Shown: in pieces, positions 50,789-64,000 of the stretch
Numbering within the stretch: position 1 is the stretch's first letter
Layout of the letters: every line of letters starts with the position of its first letter
DNA from: Diospyros lotus
Taxonomy: Eukaryota > Streptophyta > Magnoliopsida > Ericales > Ebenaceae
Reading direction: 5' to 3'
Length of the DNA: 64,000 bases
Assembly (NCBI RefSeq): GCF_014633365.1
Contig: NW_026267104.1
Span: 62,001-126,000 of the forward strand
Notes under the pieces: model-generated
Database searches by the model: none
What the model was told of the DNA's origin: nothing
The model's input: only the letters and a program-made list of their open reading frames with translations
Translations under genes and position numbers: made by a program

Positions 50789-53040
50789 TCAATTTTGACA
50801 TAACTTTGATTGAACAAAGTTGACTCTTTCTAGTTTCAATTGTTCTACTATGGACCCATGACTAAAACTCAAGTTTTCAAAACTTCCCAAAATCCAAATT
50901 TGAACTTTCTTTAGTGTATTTAGCGTATCCAAATGTCGTTTTTCACAATTATTAGTAATCGTCAAAAGCAAATAAGTCAATATTGAGATTTCGTTGATTG
51001 AACAAACTTGACTCTTTCTTGTTTCAAGTGTTCTACTATGGACCCATGGCTAAAACACATGTTTTCAAAACTTCCCAAAATCGAATTTAAACTTTCTTTA
51101 GTGTATTTACTGTATCAAAATATCGGCTTTCACATAGATTCAGAAATGTCAAAAACAAATGAGACAATTTTGAGATATCGTTGATTGAATAAAGTTCAGT
51201 CTTTCTTGTTTCAAGTGTTCTACTATGGACCCATGGCTAAAAGTCATGTTTTCGAAACTTCCCAAAAATCGAATTTGAACTTTCTTTGGTGTATTTAGTG
51301 TATCAAAATATCGTCTTTCACATTCATTCGGAATCGTTAAAAACAAATGAGTCAATTTTGAGATAACTTTGATTGAACAAAGTTGACACTTTCTTGTTTC
51401 AATTGTTCTACTATGGACCCTTGACTGAAACTCAAGTTTTCAAAACTTCCCGAAATCCAAATGTGAACTTTCTTTAGTGTATTTAGCGTATCAAATGTTG
51501 TCTTTCACAATTATTAGGAATCGTTGAAAGCAAATAAGTCAATTTTGAGATATCGTTGATTGAACAAATTTGAATCTTTCTTGTTTCAAGTGTTCTACTA
51601 TGGACCCATGGCTAAAACACATGATTTCAAAACTTCCCAAAAATCGAATTTGAAATTTCTTTAGAGTATTTACTGTATCAAAATATCGTCTTTCACATAG
51701 ATTCGAAATCGTTAAAAACAAATGAGTCAATTTTGAGATAACTTTGATTGAACAAAGTTGACACTTTCTTGTTTCAATTGTTCTACTATGGACCCTTGAC
51801 TGAAACTCAAGTTTTCAAAACTTCCCGAAATCCAAATGTGAACTTTCTTTAGTGTATTTAGCGTATCAAATGTTGTCTTTCACAATTATTAGGAATCGTT
51901 GAAAGCAAATAAGTCAATTTTGAGATATCGTTGATTGAACAAATTTGAATCTTTCTTGTTTCAAGTGTTCTACTATGGACCCATGGCTAAAACACATGAT
52001 TTCAAAACTTCCCAAAAATCGAATTTGAACTTTCTTTAGAGTATTTACTGTATCAAAATATCGTCTTTCACATAGATTCGAAATCGTTAAAAACAAATGA
52101 GTCAATTTTGAGATAACTTTGATTGAACAAAGTTGACTCGTTCTTGTTTCAATTGTTCTACTATGGACCCATGACTAAAACTCAAGTTTTCAAAACTTCC
52201 CAAAATCCAAATTTGAACTTTCTTTAGTGTATTTAGCGTATCCAAATGTCGTTTTTCACAATTATTAGTAATCGTCAAAAGCAAATAAGTCAATATTGAG
52301 ATTTCGTTGATTGAACAAACTTGACTCTTTCTTGTTTCAAGTGTTCTACTATGGACCCATGGCTAAAACACATGTTTTCAAAACTTCCCAAAATCGAATT
52401 TAAACTTTCTTTAGTGTATTTACTGTATCAAAATATCGGCTTTCACATAGATTCAGAAATGTCAAAAACAAATGAGACAATTTTGAGATATCGTTGATTG
52501 AATAAAGTTCAGTCTTTCTTGTTTCAAGTGTTCTACTATGGACCCATGGCTAAAAGTCATGTTTTCGAAACTTCCCAAAAATCGAATTTGAACTTTCTTT
52601 GGTGTATTTAGTGTATCAAAATATCGTCTTTCACATTCATTCGGAATCGTTAAAAACAAATGAGTCAATTTTGAGATAACTTTGATTGAACAAAGTTGAC
52701 ACTTTCTTGTTTCAATTGTTCTACTATGGACCCTTGACTGAAACTCAAGTTTTCAAAACTTCCCGAAATCCAAATGTGAACTTTCTTTAGTGTATTTAGC
52801 GTATCAAATGTTGTCTTTCACAATTATTAGGAATCGTTGAAAGCAAATAAGTCAATTTTGAGATATCGTTGATTGAACAAATTTGAATCTTTCTTGTTTC
52901 AAGTGTTCTCCTATGGACCCATGGCTAAAACACATGTTTTCAAAACTTCCCAAAAATCGAATTTGAACTTTCTTTAGTGTATTTACTGTATCAAAATATC
53001 GGCTTTCACATAGATTCGGAATTGTCAAAAACAAATGAGA
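50789..53040. repeat. Tandem 1313-bp seven-monomer repeat
   Basis: 50789-52101 is followed by 52102 onward at an offset of 1313 bp (seven monomers less 3 bp). Shared rare variants: 'gtatccaaatgtcgtttttc', 'attattagtaatcg', 'atcggctttcacatag', 'cattcattcgg'. Within the first copy one two-monomer step is repeated at 375 bp (51539 and 51914). The same run recurs near 58780-59540 and 63250-64000. Confidence 0.8.
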
Positions 53041-53599
53041 CAATTTTGAGATATCGTTGATTGAATAAAGTTCAGTCTTTCTTGTTTCAAGTGTTCTACT
53101 ATGGACCCATGGCTAAAAGTCATGTTTTCGAAACTTCCCAAAAATCGAATTTGAACTTTCTTTAGCGTATTTAGTGTATTAAAATATCATCTTTCACATA
53201 GATTCGGAATCGTCAAAAACAAATGCGACAATTTTGAGATATCGTTAATTGAATAAAGTTCAGTCTTTCTTGTTTCAAGTGTTCTACTATGGACCCATGG
53301 CTAAAAGTCATGTTTTGGAAATTTCCCAAAAACTGAATTTGAACTTTCTTTAGTGTATTTAGTGTATCAAAATATCGTCTTTCACATAGATTCGGAATCG
53401 TCAAAAACAAATGAGACAATTTTGAGATATCGTTGATTGAATAAAGTTGAGTCTTTCTTGTTTCAAGTGTTCTACTATGGACCCATGGCTAAAAGTCAAG
53501 TTTTCGACACTTCCCAAAAATCGAATTTGAACTTTTTTAGTGTCTTTAGTGTATCAAAATATCGTCTTTCACATAGATTCGGAATCGTTAAAAACAAAT

Positions 53600-56500
53600 G
53601 AGTCAATTTTGAGATAACTTTGATTGAACAAAGTTGACACTTTCTCGTTTCAATTGTTCTACTATGGACCCCATGACTAAAACTCAATTTTCAAAACTTC
53701 CCGAAATCCAAAATTGAACTTCCTTTAGTGTATTTAGTGTATCAAAATATCGTCTTTCACATACATTAAGAATCGTTAAAAACAAGTGAGACAATTTTGA
53801 GATAACTTTGACTGAACAAAGTTGACTCTTTCTTGTTTCAATTGTTCTACTATGGACCCTTGACTAAAACTCAAGTTTTCAAAACTTCCCGAAATCCAAA
53901 TTTGAACTTTCTTTAGTGTATTTAGCGTATCAAAATGTCGTCTTTCACAATTACTAGGAATCGTCGAAAGCAAATAAGTCAATTTTGAGATATCGTTGAT
54001 TGAACAAATTTGAATCTTCTTGTTTCAAGTGTTCTACTATGGACCCATGACTAAAACACATGTTTTCAAAACTTCCCGAAATCCAAATTTGAACTTTCTT
54101 TAGTGTATTTAGCGTATCAAAATATCGTCTTTCACAAACATTCGGAATAGTTAAAAACAAATGAGTCAATTTTGAGATAACTTTGATTGAACAAAGTTGA
54201 CTCGTTCTTGTTTCAATTGTCCTACTATGGACCCATGACTAAAACTCAAGTTTTCAAAACTTCCCGAAATCCAAATTTGAACTTTCTTTAGTGTATTTAG
54301 CGTCTCAAAATGTCGTCTTTCACAATTATTAGGAATCGTCAAAAGCAAATAAGTGAATTTTGAGATATCGTAGATTGAACAAAGTTGACTCCTTCTTGTT
54401 TCAAGTGTTCTACTATGGATGGGGCTAAAAGTCATGTTTTAAAAAACTTCCCAAAAATCGAATTTGAACTTTCTTTAGAGTATTTAGTGTATAAAAATAT
54501 CGTCTTTCCTATAGATTCGAAATCGTCAAAAAGGAATGAGTCAATTTTGAGATATCGTTGATTGAATAAAATTGAGTCTTTAAGTCATGTTTTCAAAACT
54601 TCCAAAAAACAGAATTTGAACTTTTTTTAGTGTATTTAGTGAGTCAAAATATCGTCTCTCCCATAGATTCGGAATCTTTAAAAAGGAATGAGTCAATTTT
54701 TTGATATCGTTGATTGAATAAAGTTGAGTCTTTCTTGTTTCAAGTGTTCTAGTATGGACCCATGGCTAAAAGTCATGTTTTCAAAACTTCCCAAAATCCG
54801 AATTTGAACTTTCTTGAGTGTATTTAGTGTATCAAAATGTCGTCTTTCACAATTATTAGGAATCGTCAAAAGCAAATAAGTCAATTTTGAGATTTCGTTG
54901 ATTGAACAAAGTTGACTCTTTCTTGTCTCAAGTGTTCTACTATGGACCCATGGCTAAAACACATGTTTTCAAAACTTCCCAAAAACTGAATTTGAACTTT
55001 CTTTAGTGTATTTAGTGTATCAAAATATCGTCTTTCACATAGATTCGAAATCGTTAAAATCAAATGAGTCAATTTTGACATAACTTTGATTGAACAAAGT
55101 TGACTCTTTCTAGTTTCAATTGTTCTACTGTGGACCCATGACAAAAACTCAAGTTTTCAAAACTTCCCGAAATCCGAATTTGAACTTTCTTTAGTGTATT
55201 TAGTGTATCAAAAGATCGTCTTTCACATACATTCGGAATCGTTAAAAAAAAATGAGTCAATTTTGAGATAACTTTGATTGAACAAAGTTGACTATTTCTT
55301 GTTTCAAGTGTTCTACTATGGACTCATGGCTAAAAGTCATGTTTTGGAAACTTCCCAAAAACTGAATTTGAACTTTCTTTAGTGTATTTATTGTATCAAA
55401 ATATCGTCTTTCACATAGATTCGGAATCGTTAAAAACAAATGAGTCAATTTTGAGATAACTTTGATTGAACAAAGTTGACACTTTCTCGTTTCAATTGTT
55501 CTACTATGGACCCATGACTAAAACTCAATTTTCAAAACTTCCCGAAATCCAAAATTGAACTTCCTTTAGTGTATTTAGTGTATCAAAATATCGTCTTTCA
55601 CATACATTCAGAATCGTTAAAAACAAGTGAGACAATTTTGAGATAACTTTGACTGAACAAAGTTGACTCTTTCTTGTTTCAATTGTTCTACTATGGACCC
55701 TTGACTAAAACTCAAGTTTTCAAAACTTCCCGAAATCCAAATTTGAACTTTCTTTAGTGTATTTAGCGTATCAAAATGTCGTCTTTCACAATTACTAGGA
55801 ATCGTCGAAAGCAAATAAGTCAATTTTGAGATATCGTTGATTGAACAAATTTGAATCTTCTTGTTTCAAGTGTTCTACTATGGACCCATGACTAAAACAC
55901 ATGTTTTCAAAACTTCCCGAAATCCAAATTTGAACTTTCTTTAGTGTATTTAGCGTATCAAAATATCGTCTTTCACAAACATTCGGAATAGTTAAAAACA
56001 AATGAGTCAATTTTGAGATAACTTTGATTGAACAAAGTTGACTCGTTCTTGTTTCAATTGTCCTACTATGGACCCATGACTAAAACTCAAGTTTTCAAAA
56101 CTTCCCGAAATCCAAATTTGAACTTTCTTTAGTGTATTTAGCGTCTCAAAATGTCGTCTTTCACAATTATTAGGAATCGTCAAAAGCAAATAAGTGAATT
56201 TTGAGATATCGTAGATTGAACAAAGTTGACTCCTTCTTGTTTGAAGTGTTCTACTATGGATGGGGCTAAAAGTCATGTTTTAAAAAACTTCCCAAAAATC
56301 GAATTTGAACTTTCTTTAGAGTATTTAGTGTATAAAAATATCGTCTTTCCTATAGATTCGAAATCGTCAAAAAGGAATGAGTCAATTTTGAGATATCGTT
56401 GATTGAATAAAATTGAGTCTTTAAGTCATGTTTTCAAAACTTCCAAAAAACAGAATTTGAACTTTTTTTAGTGTATTTAGTGAGTCAAAATATCGTCTCT

Positions 56501-57285
56501 CCCATAGATTCGGAATCTTTAAAAAGGAATGAGTCAATTTTTTGATATCGTTGATTGAATAAAGTTGAGTCTTTCTTGTTTCAAGTGTTCTAGTATGGAC
56601 CCATGGCTAAAAGTCATGTTTTCAAAACTTCCCAAAATCCGAATTTGAACTTTCTTGAGTGTATTTAGTGTATCAAAATGTCGTCTTTCACAATTATTAG
56701 GAATCGTCAAAAGCAAATAAGTCAATTTTGAGATTTCGTTGATTGAACAAAGTTGACTCTTTCTTGTCTCAAGTGTTCTACTATGGACCCATGGCTAAAA
56801 CACATGTTTTCAAAACTTCCCAAAAACTGAATTTGAACTTTCTTTAGTGTATTTAGTGTATCAAAATATCGTCTTTCACATAGATTCGAAATCGTTAAAA
56901 TCAAATGAGTCAATTTTGACATAACTTTGATTGAACAAAGTTGACTCTTTCTAGTTTCAATTGTTCTACTGTGGACCCATGACGAAAACTCAAGTTTTCA
57001 AAACTTCCCGAAATCCGAATTTGAACTTTCTTTAGTGTATTTAGTGTATCAAAAGATCGTCTTTCACATACATTCGGAATCGTTAAAAAAAAATGAGTCA
57101 ATTTTGAGATAACTTTGATTGAACAAAGTTGACTATTTCTTGTTTCAAGTGTTCTACTATGGACTCATGGCTAAAAGTCATGTTTTGGAAACTTCCCAAA
57201 AACTGAATTTGAACTTTCTTTAGTGTATTTATTGTATCAAAATATCGTCTTTCACATAGATTCGGAATCGTTAAAAACAAATGAG
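53600..57285. repeat. Tandem 1841-bp higher-order repeat
   Basis: 53600-55440 and 55441-57285 match throughout at 1841 bp (ten monomers, one of them the 152-bp short form, less a few bases). Shared variants include 'actcaattttcaaaac', 'aaacaagtgagac', 'ctatggatggggc' and 'gtgtataaaaatatcg'. A third, partial copy runs from about 60100 to 61690. Confidence 0.83.
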
Positions 57286-60200
57286 TCAATTTTGAGAGAA
57301 CTTTGATTGAACAAAGTTGACTCTTTCTTGTTTCAATTGTTCTACTATAGACCCATGACTAAAACTCAAGTTTTCAAAACTTCCCGAAATCCAACTTTGA
57401 ACATTCTTTAGTGTATTTAGTGTATCAAAATATCGTCTTTCACATAAATTCGGAATCGTCAAAAACAAATGAGACAATTTTGAGATATCGTTTATTGAAT
57501 AAAGTTCAATCTTTCTTGTTTCAAGTGTTCTACTATGGACCCATGGCTAAAAGTCATGTTTTTGAAACTTCCCAAAAACTGAATTTGAACTTTCTTTAGT
57601 GTATTTAGTGTATCAAAATATCGTCTTTCACATAGATTCGGAACTGTTAAAAACAAATGAGTCAATTTTGAGATAACTTTGATTGAACAAAGTTGACTCT
57701 TCCTTGTTTCAATTGTTCTACTATGGACCCATGGCTAAAACTCAAGTTTTCAAAACTTCCCGAAATCCAAAATTGAACTTTCTTTAGTGTATTTAGTGTA
57801 TCAAAATATCGTCTTTCACAAATATTCAGAATCGTTAAAAACAAATGGGACAATTTTGAGATAACTTTGATTGAACAAAGTTGACTCTTTCTTTTTTCAA
57901 TTGTTCTACTATGGACCCTTGACTAAAACTCAAGTTTTCAACACTTCCCGAAATGCAAATTTGAACTTTCTTTAGTGTTTTTAGCGTGTCAAAATGTCGT
58001 CTTTCACAATTATTAGGAATCTTCAAAAGCAAATAAGTGAATTTTGAGATGTCGTAGATTGAACAAAGTTGACTCCTTCTTGTTTCAAGTGTTCTACTAT
58101 GGATGGGGCTAAAAGTCATGTTTTCGAAACTTCCCAAAAACTGAATTTGAACTTTCTTTAGTGTATTTAGTGTATCAAAATATCGTCTTTCACATAGATT
58201 CGAAATCGTTAAAATCAAATGAGTCAATTTTGACATAACTTTGATTGAACAAAGTTGACTCTTTCTAGTTTCAATTGTTCTACTGTGGACCCATGACGAA
58301 AACTCAAGTTTTCAAAAGTTCCCGAAATCCGAATTTGAACTTTCTTTAGTGTATTTAGTGTATCAAAAGATCTTCTTTCACATACATTCGGAATCGTTAA
58401 AAAAAAATGAGTCAATTTTGAGATAACTTTGATTGAACAAAGTTGACTATTTCTTGTTTCAAGTGTTCTACTATGGACCCATGGCTAAAAGTCATGTTTT
58501 GGAAACTTCCCAAAAACGGAATTTGAACTTTCTTTAGTGTATCTATTGTATCAAAATATCGTCTTTCACATAGATTCGGAATCGTTAAAAACAAATGAGT
58601 CAATTTTGAGATAACTTTGATTGAACAAAGTTGACTCGTTCTTGTTTAAATTGTTCTACTATGGACCCACGACTAAAACTCAAGTTTTCAAAACTTCCCG
58701 AAATCCAAATTTGAACTTTCTTTAGTGTATTTAGCGTCTCAAAATGTCGTCTTTCACAATTATTAGGAATCGTCAAAAGCAAATAAGTCAATATTGAGAT
58801 TTCGTTGATTGAACAAACTTGACTCTTTCTTGTTTCAAGTGTTCTACTATGGACCCATGGCTAAAACACATGTTTTCAAAACTTCCCAAAATCGAATTTG
58901 AACTTTCTTTAGTGTATTTACTGTATCAAAATATCGGCTTTCACATAGATTCAGAAATGTCAAAAACAAATGAGACAATTTTGAGATATCGTTGATTGAA
59001 TAAAGTTCAGTCTTTCTTGTTTCAAGTGTTCTACTATGGACCCATGGCTAAAAGTCATGTTTTCGAAACTTCCCAAAAATCGAATTTGAACTTTCTTTGG
59101 TGTATTTAGTGTATCAAAATATCGTCTTTCACATTCATTCGGAATCGTTAAAAACAAATGAGTCAATTTTGAGATAACTTTGATTGAACAAAGTTGACAC
59201 TTTCTTGTTTCAATTGTTCTACTATGGACCCTTGACTGAAACTCAAGTTTTCAAAACTTCCCGAAATCCAAATGTGAACTTTCTTTAGTGTATTTAGCGT
59301 ATCAAATGTTGTCTTTCACAATTATTAGGAATCGTTGAAAGCAAATAAGTCAATTTTGAGATATCGTTGATTGAACAAATTTGAATCTTTCTTGTTTCAA
59401 GTGTTCTCCTATGGACCCATGGCTAAAACACATGTTTTCAAAACTTCCCAAAAATCGAATTTGAACTTTCTTTAGTGTATTTACTGTATCAAAATATCGG
59501 CTTTCACATAGATTCGGAATTGTCAAAAACAAATGAGACAATTTTGAGATATCGTTGATTGAATAAAGTTCAGTCTTTCTTGTTTCAAGTGTTCTACTAT
59601 GGACCCATGGCTAAAAGTCATGTTTTCGAAACTTCCCAAAAATCGAATTTGAACTTTCTTTAGCGTATTTAGTGTATTAAAATATCATCTTTCACATAGA
59701 TTCGGAATCGTCAAAAACAAATGCGACAATTTTGAGATATCGTTAATTGAATAAAGTTCAGTCTTTCTTGTTTCAAGTGTTCTACTATGGACCCATGGCT
59801 AAAAGTCATGTTTTGGAAATTTCCCAAAAACTGAATTTGAACTTTCTTTAGTGTATTTAGTGTATCAAAATATCGTCTTTCACATAGATTCGGAATCGTC
59901 AAAAACAAATGAGACAATTTTGAGATATCGTTGATTGAATAAAGTTGAGTCTTTCTTGTTTCAAGTGTTCTACTATGGACCCATGGCTAAAAGTCAAGTT
60001 TTCGACACTTCCCAAAAATCGAATTTGAACTTTTTTAGTGTCTTTAGTGTATCAAAATATCGTCTTTCACATAGATTCGGAATCGTTAAAAACAAATGAG
60101 TCAATTTTGAGATAACTTTGATTGAACAAAGTTGACACTTTCTCGTTTCAATTGTTCTACTATGGACCCATGACTAAAACTCAATTTTCAAAACTTCCCG

Positions 60201-63200
60201 AAATCCAAAATTGAACTTCCTTTAGTGTATTTAGTGTATCAAAATATCGTCTTTAACATACATTCAGAATCGTTAAAAACAAGTGAGACAATTTTGAGAT
60301 AACTTTGACTGAACAAAGTTGACTCTTTCTTGTTTCAATTGTTCTACTATGGACCCTTGACTAAAACTCAAGTTTTCAAAACTTCCCGAAATCCAAATTT
60401 GAACTTTCTTTAGTGTATTTAGCGTATCAAAATGTCGTCTTTCACAATTACTAGGAATCGTCGAAAGCAAATAAGTCAATTTTGAGATATCGTTGATTGA
60501 ACAAATTTGAATCTTCTTGTTTCAAGTGTTCTACTATGGACCCATGACTAAAACACATGTTTTCAAAACTTCCCGAAATCCAAATTTGAACTTTCTTTAG
60601 TGTATTTAGCGTATCAAAATATCGTCTTTCACAAACATTCGGAATAGTTAAAAACAAATGAGTCAATTTTGAGATAACTTTGATTGAACAAAGTTGACTC
60701 GTTCTTGTTTCAATTGTTCTACTATGGACCCATGACTAAAACTCAAGTTTTCAAAACTTCCCGAAATCCAAATTTGAACTTTCTTTAGTGTATTTAGCGT
60801 CTCAAAATGTCGTCTTTCACAATTATTAGGAATCGTCAAAAGCAAATAAGTGAATTTTGAGATATCGTAGATTGAACAAAGTTGACTCCTTCTTGTTTCA
60901 AGTGTTCTACTATGGATGGGGCTAAAAGTCATGTTTTAAAAAACTTCCCAAAAATCGAATTTGAACTTTCTTTAGAGTATTTAGTGTATAAAAATATCGT
61001 CTTTCCTATAGATTCGAAATCGTCAAAAAGGAATGAGTCAATTTTGAGATATCGTTGATTGAATAAAATTGAGTCTTTAAGTCATGTTTTCAAAACTTCC
61101 AAAAAACAGAATTTGAACTTTTTTTAGTGTATTTAGTGAGTCAAAATATCGTCTCTCCCATAGATTCGGAATCTTTAAAAAGGAATGAGTCAATTTTTTG
61201 ATATCGTTGATTGAATAAAGTTGAGTCTTTCTTGTTTCAAGTGTTCTAGTATGGACCCATGGCTAAAAGTCATGTTTTCAAAACTTCCCAAAATCCGAAT
61301 TTGAACTTTCTTGAGTGTATTTAGTGTATCAAAATGTCGTCTTTCACAATTATTAGGAATCGTCAAAAGCAAATAAGTCAATTTTGAGATTTCGTTGATT
61401 GAACAAAGTTGACTCTTTCTTGTCTCAAGTGTTCTACTATGGACCCATGGCTAAAACACATGTTTTCAAAACTTCCCAAAAACTGAATTTGAACTTTCTT
61501 TAGTGTATTTAGTGTATCAAAATATCGTCTTTCACATAGATTCGAAATCGTTAAAATCAAATGAGTCAATTTTGACATAACTTTGATTGAACAAAGTTGA
61601 CTCTTTCTAGTTTCAATTGTTCTACTGTGGACCCATGACGAAAACTCAAGTTTTCAAAACTTCCCGAAATCCGAATTTGAACTTTCTTTAGTGTATTTAT
61701 TGTATCAAAATATCGTCTTTCACATAGATTCGGAATCGTTAAAAACAAATGAGTCAATTTTGAGAGAACTTTGATTGAACAAAGTTGACTCTTTCTTGTT
61801 TCAATTGTTCTACTATAGACCCATGACTAAAACTCAAGTTTTCAAAACTTCCCGAAATCCAACTTTGAACATTCTTTAGTGTATTTAGTGTATCAAAATA
61901 TCGTCTTTCACATAAATTCGGAATCGTCAAAAACAAATGAGACAATTTTGAGATATCGTTTATTGAATAAAGTTCAATCTTTCTTGTTTCAAGTGTTCTA
62001 CTATGGACCCATGGCTAAAAGTCATGTTTTTGAAACTTCCCAAAAACTGAATTTGAACTTTCTTTAGTGTATTTAGTGTATCAAAATATCGTCTTTCACA
62101 TAGATTCGGAACCGTTAAAAACAAATGAGTCAATTTTGAGATAACTTTGATTGAACAAAGTTGACTCTTCCTTGTTTCAATTGTTCTACTATGGACCCAT
62201 GGCTAAAACTCAAGTTTTCAAAACTTCCCGAAATCCAAAATTGAACTTTCTTTAGTGTATTTAGTGTATCAAAATATCGTCTTTCACATATATTCAGAAT
62301 CGTTAAAAACAAATGGGACAATTTTGAGATAACTTTGATTGAACAAAGTTGACTCTTTCTTGTTTCAATTGTTCTACTATGGACCCTTGACTAAAACTCA
62401 AGTTTTCAACACTTCCCGAAATGCAAATTTGAACTTTCTTTAGTGTTTTTAGCGTGTCAAAATGTCGTCTTTCACAATTATTAGGAATCTTCAAAAGCAA
62501 ATAAGTGAATTTTGAGATGTCGTAGATTGAACAAAGTTGACTCCTTCTTGTTTCAAGTGTTCTACTATGGATGGGGCTAAAAGTCATGTTTTCGAAACTT
62601 CCCAAAAACTGAATTTGAACTTTCTTTAGTGTATTTAGTGTATCAAAATATCGTCTTTCACATAGATTCGAAATCGTTAAAATCAAATGAGTCAATTTTG
62701 ACATAACTTTGATTGAACAAAGTTGACTCTTTCTAGTTTCAATTGTTCTACTGTGGACCCATGACGAAAACTCAAGTTTTCAAAACTTCCCGAAATCCGA
62801 ATTTGAACTTTCTTTAGTGTATTTAGTGTATCAAAAGATCTTCTTTCACATACATTCGGAATCGTTAAAAAAAAATGAGTCAATTTTGAGATAACTTTGA
62901 TTGAACAAAGTTGACTATTTCTTGTTTCAAGTGTTCTACTATGGACCCATGGCTAAAAGTCATGTTTTGGAAACTTCCCAAAAACGGAATTTGAACTTTC
63001 TTTAGTGTATCTATTGTATCAAAATATCGTCTTTCACATAGATTCGGAATCGTTAAAAACAAATGAGTCAATTTTGAGATAACTTTGATTGAACAAAGTT
63101 GACTCGTTCTTGTTTAAATTGTTCTACTATGGACCCACGACTAAAACTCAAGTTTTCAAAACTTCCCGAAATCCAAATTTGAACTTTCTTTAGTGTATTT

Positions 63201-64000
63201 AGCGTCTCAAAATGTCGTCTTTCACAATTATTAGGAATCGTCAAAAGCAAATAAGTCAATATTGAGATTTCGTTGATTGAACAAACTTGACTCTTTCTTG
63301 TTTCAAGTGTTCTACTATGGACCCATGGCTAAAACACATGTTTTCAAAACTTCCCAAAATCGAATTTGAACTTTCTTTAGTGTATTTACTGTATCAAAAT
63401 ATCGGCTTTCACATAGATTCAGAAATGTCAAAAACAAATGAGACAATTTTGAGATATCGTTGATTGAATAAAGTTCAGTCTTTCTTGTTTCAAGTGTTCT
63501 ACTATGGACCCATGGCTAAAAGTCATGTTTTCGAAACTTCCCAAAAATCGAATTTGAACTTTCTTTGGTGTATTTAGTGTATCAAAATATCGTCTTTCAC
63601 ATTCATTCGGAATCGTTAAAAACAAATGAGTCAATTTTGAGATAACTTTGATTGAACAAAGTTGACACTTTCTTGTTTCAATTGTTCTACTATGGACCCT
63701 TGACTGAAACTCAAGTTTTCAAAACTTCCCGAAATCCAAATGTGAACTTTCTTTAGTGTATTTAGCGTATCAAATGTTGTCTTTCACAATTATTAGGAAT
63801 CGTTGAAAGCAAATAAGTCAATTTTGAGATATCGTTGATTGAACAAATTTGAATCTTTCTTGTTTCAAGTGTTCTCCTATGGACCCATGGCTAAAACACA
63901 TGTTTTCAAAACTTCCCAAAAATCGAATTTGAACTTTCTTTAGTGTATTTACTGTATCAAAATATCGGCTTTCACATAGATTCGGAATTGTCAAAAACAA
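57286..64000. repeat. Large near-identical duplication, 4468-bp offset
   Basis: 57286 to about 59532 is repeated at 61754-64000 with a constant offset of 4468 bp. By eye I see only scattered single-base differences (for example near 57646/62114, 57892/62360 and 58317/62785) in about 2.2 kb, so the copies are very similar and probably recent. The stretch between, about 59350-61690, is itself a copy of about 52852-55190 at 6497-6498 bp. Confidence 0.82.
61566..61757. repeat. Hybrid satellite monomer at a crossover point
   Basis: The first two thirds ('ctctttctagtttcaattg', 'ctactgtggacccatgacg', 'cccgaaatccg') match the monomer at 56910-57101. The last third ('tttattgtatcaaaatatcg', 'cacatagattcgg') matches the next monomer, 57098-57289. 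Offsets to the earlier copy fall from 4656 bp before it to 4468 bp after it, exactly 188 bp, one monomer. This is a direct trace of an out-of-register exchange within the shared 'gaactttctttagtgtattta' region. Confidence 0.85.

Larger units (their letters stand above)
47005..64000. repeat. Satellite DNA array, right block
   Basis: The same satellite and orientation, about 90 monomers. It starts with the right copy of the 'attta' target duplication (47005-47009) and continues to the window end in mid-monomer. Local variants include 'gttgacactttc', 'ccttgactgaaac', 'atcggctttcac', 'gttctcctatgg' and 'ctatggatggggc'. It is built of nested duplications at 1313, 1841, 4468 and 6498 bp. No gene or RNA is visible. 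Confidence 0.97.

Overview
This window is almost entirely one tandem satellite DNA, broken by two LTR-retrotransposon remnants. It is nuclear plant DNA and is most simply read as centromeric or pericentromeric heterochromatin. The plant assignment rests on three things: the retroelement has a primer-binding site of the initiator-Met tRNA type common in plant LTR elements, its gag protein has the layout of plant Ty3/gypsy gags, and a monomer just under 190 bp is in the size class of many plant centromeric satellites. I do not recognise the species or the satellite family by name. Nothing here looks like a functional host gene.

Layout. (1) 1-15596: satellite array with a monomer of about 188 bp. 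A 3.3-kb higher-order block at 1-3325 recurs at 3326-11256, where it has been expanded internally by a 738-bp four-monomer repeat (about 6290-10518). (2) 15597-18456: a minus-strand Ty3/gypsy-like fragment consisting of one complete LTR, a primer-binding site, a leader and a gag pseudogene. The element is cut off at the end of gag, so pol and the other LTR are missing. (3) 18457-46199: satellite again, with higher-order repeats of about 2050 bp and larger duplicated blocks (offsets 5342 and 2610 bp). (4) 46200-47004: a plus-strand solo LTR of 805 bp with a perfect 5-bp target-site duplication; related satellite blocks carry the empty site. (5) 47005-64000: satellite with 1313-, 1841- and 4468-bp repeat offsets, probably recent because the copies are nearly identical. 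The window begins and ends inside the array.

The three satellite blocks total about 60.3 kb, or about 320 monomers. Two main monomer forms are mixed. Form A has 'caagtg' and 'ggctaaaacacatg' or 'ggctaaaagtcatg'. Form B has 'caattg' and 'gactaaaactcaag', plus a strong dyad. They often alternate, giving a 376-bp dimer on which longer repeats are built. Each monomer happens to be open in one minus-strand frame of about 60-66 codons. These frames begin at TTG or other non-ATG codons, shift frame at every monomer, and are treated here as by-products of the repeat, not genes.

Together the sequence records repeated unequal exchange (nested higher-order repeats, a hybrid monomer, one founder 36-bp deletion copied at least 13 times) and two retroelement insertions, one later truncated and one reduced to a solo LTR. 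Identities and counts were judged by eye from offsets and diagnostic bases, not from alignment.
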